NCBI GenBank assembly: GCA_903871865.1
Contig: CAIQIL010000660.1
Span: 1-10,087 of the forward strand
Source: an uncultured Burkholderiales bacterium
Lineage (GTDB): Bacteria; Pseudomonadota; Gammaproteobacteria; Burkholderiales; Burkholderiaceae_C
DNA: 10,087 nucleotides
Reading direction: 5' to 3'
The notes beneath the pieces are model-generated. The model was not told where the DNA came from and made no database searches. It saw only the letters and a list, made by a program, of their open reading frames with translations. Of this stretch, positions 7,100 to 10,087 are shown in pieces (positions within the stretch are counted from its first letter, which is position 1; each line of letters starts with the position of its first letter). Made by a program: the position numbers and the translations under genes.

Positions 7100-9190
7100 T
7101 CAGATCGGCGTCACCGAGCCCGGCACGATCCGTGCGCCCGGGTACTGGGTCAACAGACCACGCACCAAGGCATCGCCCTCGATCAAAGCCTCGGCCGCGT
7201 GCTGCCTGGCCTCGCGCGCAGCCAGGTCGCGCTGCGCGGGTGTGTTGACCGCGGCACCCTGCTCCACATGGAGCTGCACCTCGCAGCCCAGAACCTGGGC
7301 CAGGGCCTGAGTCAAGCGATCTTTGTGCATGTCGCCGCAGAGGCTGGCGCGCGGCACCTGCAAATGCCAGATGCTCTGGGCGCCTTCTTGCCGCTGTGCC
7401 ACGCATTGCGACTGCACGGCCAGCTCACGCACCAAGGCCGTGATCAAGCCCTGGGCCTGCATCTGCACCACGAGCTCAGCCCAGCGGTCGGACAAGGGGT
7501 CCGGTGGCAGTTCGGCCAGCTGGCGCGACAGCGACAGGGTCGGCGCGCTGCCAGCAGCAGGGCCCGAGCCGGTGCCCACAGCAGCGGCCGATGCAGGCGC
7601 AGAGGGCGCGGGTGCATTGAGCGGCGCTGCGGCGGCCGCATCGCCCCAGCCATCGTCAAAGCCGGGCGGCGGCCCATTCTCCCAAGCCTCGACATGCGCC
7701 ATGCCAGAAGACGCCGATGCCTCGTCGTCCATGTCGGGCGGAGGCACATCCAGGTGCTCAGGCGGGGCGTCGTCCCAAGGGGCCGATGCGGCTGAGCGTG
7801 CGCCCTGAGCCGCCACGGGTGCCACGGCAGTCGTGGCAACTTGAGGCGCAGCCGGTGTCGCCGCGACGCGCGCACCCAGCCCCGAGCGCGGCAACTCCGG
7901 AGGTGCAGTCAACGGCGCCGAGGCCGGTGTCAGCGATGCCCCCGACGGACTCGGCGATCGCGTTTGAGCAGGCATGGGCATGGCAACCCTGCCAGCCTGG
8001 GCTGCCCCCGTCACCACACTGCGAGGCTCGGTGGCTGTGGAGCGTGCCACCGAGCCCTCAGATTTTGGGCTGGCGCCTCCGCCTCCTGGCTTGAAAGCCA
8101 ACAAGCGCAACAGCAGCATCAACAGGCCACTGTATTCATCGGGGGCCAGTGCCAACTCGGCCCGCCCTTGCAGGCAGAGGCTGTAGAAGAGCTGGGTCTC
8201 GTCCTGGGCCAGCAGCGGCGCCAGTTGCGTCCAGGTCTGTGCGTCAGGGTCGGTCTCATCGACAGCCCGTGCCATGGCGGGCACGGCTTGCACCACGGCC
8301 ATGCGCTGCAGGCCCGCGGCCAGATCCTCCAGCGTGCCGGAGGCCGACAGGCCCAACGCGCGCAAGGCATCGACCGCAGCGACCAGACCGGCACCATCGC
8401 CTGCCGCCACCGCTTCGATGATGCGCTGCACGTGCTGGCGGTCCACCGAACCCAGCATGTGCCGCACAGCATCCTCTTGCAATGCCCCGCCCCCGAAGGC
8501 GATGGCCTGATCGGCCAGCGACATGGCATCGCGCATGGACCCGCGCGCCGCACGGGACAGCAGGCGCAAAGCGCCCGGATCGTGGGCGATGCCCTCGTGG
8601 TCCAGCACCTGCGCGAGGTGAAGCTGAACGGTCTGCGCCGCCATGGGCCGCAGGTTGAACTGCAGGCACCGCGACAGCACCGTCACCGGCACCTTCTGCG
8701 GGTCGGTCGTGGCCAGCACGAACTTCAGGTACTCGGGTGGCTCCTCCAGCGTCTTGAGCATGGCGTTGAAAGCCGTGTTCGAGAGCATGTGCACTTCGTC
8801 GATCATGTAGACCTTGAAGCGCCCCACCACCGGCTTGTACACCGCTTGCTCCAGCAACTGGGAGATCTCATCGACCCCACGGTTGGACGCGGCGTCCAGC
8901 TCGACGTAGTCCACGAAGCGGCCTGCGTCGATGTCGCGGCAAGGCTGGCATTGGCCGCAGGGCGTGGCGGTGATGCCGCCCTGCCCGTCAGGCCCGGTGC
9001 AGTTCAAGGACTTCGCCAGGATGCGCGACACCGTGGTCTTGCCCACGCCACGGGTGCCCGTGAAGAGGTAGGCGTGGTGGAGTCGCTGCTGGGTGAGCGC
9101 GTTGGACAAGGCCTGCACCACGTGCCCTTGGCCCACCATGGCCTCGAAGCTGGCCGGCCGGTATTTCCGCGCGAGAACGGTTGTCGTCAT
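7100..9190 (-). CDS. dnaX: DNA polymerase III subunit tau (and probably gamma)
   Basis: Clamp-loader ATPase subunit of the replicative polymerase. The AAA+ core shows Walker A GTRGVGKT (45-52), a zinc site (C64, C78, C81, C84), Walker B DEVH (131-134), the sensor-1 region LATTDP (159-164) and SRC (173-175) with the arginine finger R174. Domain III runs to about 366. A Gly, then Pro/Ala-rich linker (367-550) has an acidic part with WDD and FDDGWGD (472-517). Residues about 553-696 form the tau-specific C-terminal domain that in E. coli contacts the polymerase alpha subunit. At 696 residues it is longer than E. coli tau (643), mainly through the linker. A candidate -1 frameshift signal follows codon 376. 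No Shine-Dalgarno sequence is visible before the ATG at 9190. It heads the dnaX-ebfC-recR cluster. Confidence 0.97.
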   Translation of the reverse strand: MTTTVLARKYRPASFEAMVGQGHVVQALSNALTQQRLHHAYLFTGTRGVGKTTVSRILAKSLNCTGPDGQGGITATPCGQCQPCRDIDAGRFVDYVELDAASNRGVDEISQLLEQAVYKPVVGRFKVYMIDEVHMLSNTAFNAMLKTLEEPPEYLKFVLATTDPQKVPVTVLSRCLQFNLRPMAAQTVQLHLAQVLDHEGIAHDPGALRLLSRAARGSMRDAMSLADQAIAFGGGALQEDAVRHMLGSVDRQHVQRIIEAVAAGDGAGLVAAVDALRALGLSASGTLEDLAAGLQRMAVVQAVPAMARAVDETDPDAQTWTQLAPLLAQDETQLFYSLCLQGRAELALAPDEYSGLLMLLLRLLAFKPGGGGASPKSEGSVARSTATEPRSVVTGAAQAGRVAMPMPAQTRSPSPSGASLTPASAPLTAPPELPRSGLGARVAATPAAPQVATTAVAPVAAQGARSAASAPWDDAPPEHLDVPPPDMDDEASASSGMAHVEAWENGPPPGFDDGWGDAAAAAPLNAPAPSAPASAAAVGTGSGPAAGSAPTLSLSRQLAELPPDPLSDRWAELVVQMQAQGLITALVRELAVQSQCVAQRQEGAQSIWHLQVPRASLCGDMHKDRLTQALAQVLGCEVQLHVEQGAAVNTPAQRDLAAREARQHAAEALIEGDALVRGLLTQYPGARIVPGSVTPI
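8025..8087 (-). promoter_or_regulatory. dnaX: Candidate programmed -1 ribosomal frameshift signal in dnaX (gamma production)
   Basis: Reading the minus strand, three elements follow in order. AGGAGG (8087-8082) comes first, with no start codon at a usable distance behind it. After 12 bases comes the heptamer C CCA AAA (8069-8063), whose CCA and AAA are the in-frame codons 375 and 376. After 6 more bases, GGCTCGGTGGC (8056-8046) pairs perfectly with GCCACCGAGCC (8035-8025) around a 10-base loop. After a -1 slip the next codons are ATC and TGA (8060-8058), so the product would be 377 residues. E. coli dnaX uses the same three parts (upstream SD-like stimulator, A AAA AAG, stem-loop) and also stops one codon after the slip. 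The pattern is seen directly; frameshifting itself is inferred. CCC/AAA is a less efficient class of slippery site than all-A sites. Confidence 0.75.
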
Positions 9191-9196
9191 GGCGCG

Positions 9197-9202
9197 ATTC
9201 TA
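9197..9202 (-). promoter_or_regulatory. Possible -10 box of dnaX
   Basis: TAGAAT on the minus strand lies 6 bases before the dnaX ATG. If used, transcription would start at or next to the start codon, giving a leaderless message, which would fit the absence of a Shine-Dalgarno sequence. No good -35 box is seen 16-18 bases upstream, so this is weak. Confidence 0.2.
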
Positions 9203-9275
9203 GGGGCTGGCGACCTGCATCCACACGGGCGCCCGCAGCGTAAGACCGAGCAATCGTACAATGTTGCACTCCGTT

Positions 9276-9284
9276 TGATACAAT
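9276..9284 (+). promoter_or_regulatory. Candidate extended -10 promoter for the helicase gene
   Basis: TGATACAAT matches the extended -10 form TGnTAtaaT; no TTGACA-like box lies at the usual distance, which extended -10 promoters can tolerate. Transcription would begin near 9291, leaving a 5' leader of about 220 bases before the ATG at 9515. Confidence 0.4.
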
Positions 9285-9403
9285 CCGTAACATCAGGGCT
9301 CGGAAAGTCACCCCCCATTTACCCATAAGTACTATCACGGTGAGGTGCTGGGGCATACAATTTCATTAACGCGGTTTGTCCAATACCACGCGGTGCAATT
9401 CCT

Positions 9404-9430
9404 TGCGGCGCGTTGTGCAAACAAGCCGCA
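9404..9430 (+). other. Hairpin with GCAA tetraloop in the helicase leader
   Basis: TGCGGC (9404-9409) pairs with GCCGCA (9425-9430); after a 3-base bulge (GCG), TTGT (9413-9416) pairs with ACAA (9421-9424) around the loop GCAA, a GNRA tetraloop. A second small hairpin, GTTCC/GGAAC with a 6-base loop, follows at 9458-9473. Both would lie in the 5' leader if transcription starts upstream of 9400. Confidence 0.4.
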
Positions 9431-9514
9431 TACCTTGACAGTCGGTTGACTCGCGCCGTTCCAGGCCCGGAACCCCGAGTGCAGTCACCGCTTCATTTAA
9501 CGTGGGCCAGTTGT

Positions 9515-10087
9515 ATGTCGTTTGAAAATTTGGGTTTGGTTGAGCCTTTGCTGCGTGCGGTGCACGAAGCTGGCTACCACACCCCCACCCCGATTCAGAC
9601 GCAGGCCATCCCTGCAGTTTTGAATGGCGGGGATCTGCTCGCTGGCGCTCAGACGGGCACGGGCAAAACCGCAGGCTTCACCCTGCCTCTGCTGCACCAG
9701 TTGGCCGCCAAGCCCGTGCCAGCCGGACGGCGCGTTGTGCGTGCCTTGATTTTGACACCCACCCGTGAATTGGCGGCCCAGGTCGAAGAATCTGTTAGGG
9801 TGTATGGCAAATACCTGCCACTGAAATCCATGGTGATGTTCGGTGGTGTGGGGATGAATCCCCAAATTGACGCATTGCGCCGCGGCATCGATATCCTGGT
9901 GGCCACGCCGGGTCGCCTGCTCGATCACCATCAGCAAGGCACGCTGGACCTCAGCCACGTTGAATTTTTTGTTTTGGACGAAGCCGACCGCATGCTGGAC
10001 ATGGGTTTCATCCACGATATCAAGCGCGTGCTGGGCATACTGCCAGTCAAAAAACAAAGCTTGTTGTTTTCTGCCACGTTCTCAGAC
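9515..10087 (+). CDS. rhlE: DEAD-box RNA helicase, RhlE type, 5' part (3' end outside the window)
   Basis: ATP-dependent RNA helicase; RhlE-type proteins act in RNA turnover and ribosome maturation. The first 191 residues are visible and cover most of RecA-like domain 1: Q motif [14 protein letters not shown] (20-33), motif I AQTGTGKT (45-52), motif Ia PTREL (82-86), GG (110-111), motif Ib TPGR (131-134), motif II DEAD (155-158) and motif III SAT (186-188). The N-terminus MSFENLGL with [10 protein letters not shown] is characteristic of the RhlE subgroup rather than DeaD or DbpA, though the C-terminal half needed for certainty is missing. The ATG at 9515 fits the family N-terminus; the ribosome site is weak. 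Codon use is less GC-biased than in neighbouring genes (12 of about 27 leucines are TTG). It has its own upstream region, divergent from dnaX. Confidence 0.9.
   Translation, partial: MSFENLGLVEPLLRAVHEAGYHTPTPIQTQAIPAVLNGGDLLAGAQTGTGKTAGFTLPLLHQLAAKPVPAGRRVVRALILTPTRELAAQVEESVRVYGKYLPLKSMVMFGGVGMNPQIDALRRGIDILVATPGRLLDHHQQGTLDLSHVEFFVLDEADRMLDMGFIHDIKRVLGILPVKKQSLLFSATFSD

Larger units (their letters stand above)
9191..9514. promoter_or_regulatory. Divergent intergenic region between dnaX and the helicase gene
   Basis: This 324-base stretch has no supported gene and is visibly richer in A/T than its surroundings. It must hold the promoters for dnaX (leftward) and the helicase (rightward). 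TACAAT occurs three times on the plus strand (9257, 9279, 9356). A perfect TTGACA (9435-9440) and a TTGACT (9446-9451) occur, but neither has a matching -10 box at 16-18 bases. Two short hairpins lie at 9404-9430 and 9458-9473, and the heptamer ACGCGGT is repeated at 9369 and 9388. No 4.5S RNA core or tRNA was recognised. Confidence 0.7.

Noticed and set aside
8025..8066. Plus-strand terminator: perfect stem followed by TTTT
   Set aside because: Six bases separate the stem from a run of only four T, and no plus-strand gene ends there. The frameshift signal on the minus strand explains the stem, the spacing and the A run better.
7841..9328. Long open frame (495 codons) on the plus strand opposite dnaX
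   Set aside because: It is an antisense shadow of the AAA+ coding sequence, rich in His, Gln and Arg, with no domain; dnaX is unmistakable.
9191..9514. 4.5S/SRP RNA gene near dnaX
   Set aside because: In some bacteria ffs lies beside dnaX, but the conserved core with GGAAGGAAGCAGCC is absent from both strands here.

Overview
This window looks like a GC-rich chromosomal segment from a beta-proteobacterium, most likely Burkholderiales and close to Comamonadaceae. That placement is an inference from the protein sequences, the G/C-ending codons and the gene order; no search was run. No mobile element, CRISPR array, tRNA or rRNA was seen, and the genes are packed with little intergenic space.

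Layout. Bases 1-2097 (+): 3' end of moaA, then mobA and a GNAT acetyltransferase, almost touching or overlapping; the first two make and mature molybdenum cofactor. Bases 2116-3397 (-): rnhA and an upstream YafS-like methyltransferase overlapping it by 8 bases. Bases 3396-6010 (+): gloB (glyoxalase II) and mltD (lipoprotein lytic transglycosylase). The neighbourhood mltD-gloB-yafS-rnhA is also known in E. coli, which supports all four calls. Bases 6013-9190 (-): recR, ebfC/ybaB and dnaX, transcribed dnaX-ebfC-recR, the classic clamp-loader/recombination-repair cluster. Bases 9191-9514: the only long gene-free stretch, a divergent control region with candidate promoter elements and hairpins. 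Bases 9515-10087 (+): 5' part of an rhlE-type DEAD-box RNA helicase, cut by the window edge.

The most notable signal lies inside dnaX. On the minus strand, an AGGAGG sequence, a C CCA AAA slippery heptamer in the reading frame, and an 11-bp perfect stem follow one another with spacings like those of the E. coli dnaX frameshift signal. A -1 slip would add one residue and then stop at TGA, giving a 377-residue gamma-like protein ending just after the clamp-loader core, beside the 696-residue tau. Lesser points are divergent start codons sharing the tetramer CATG, a palindrome holding two convergent stop codons, and a hairpin with a GNRA loop in the helicase leader.
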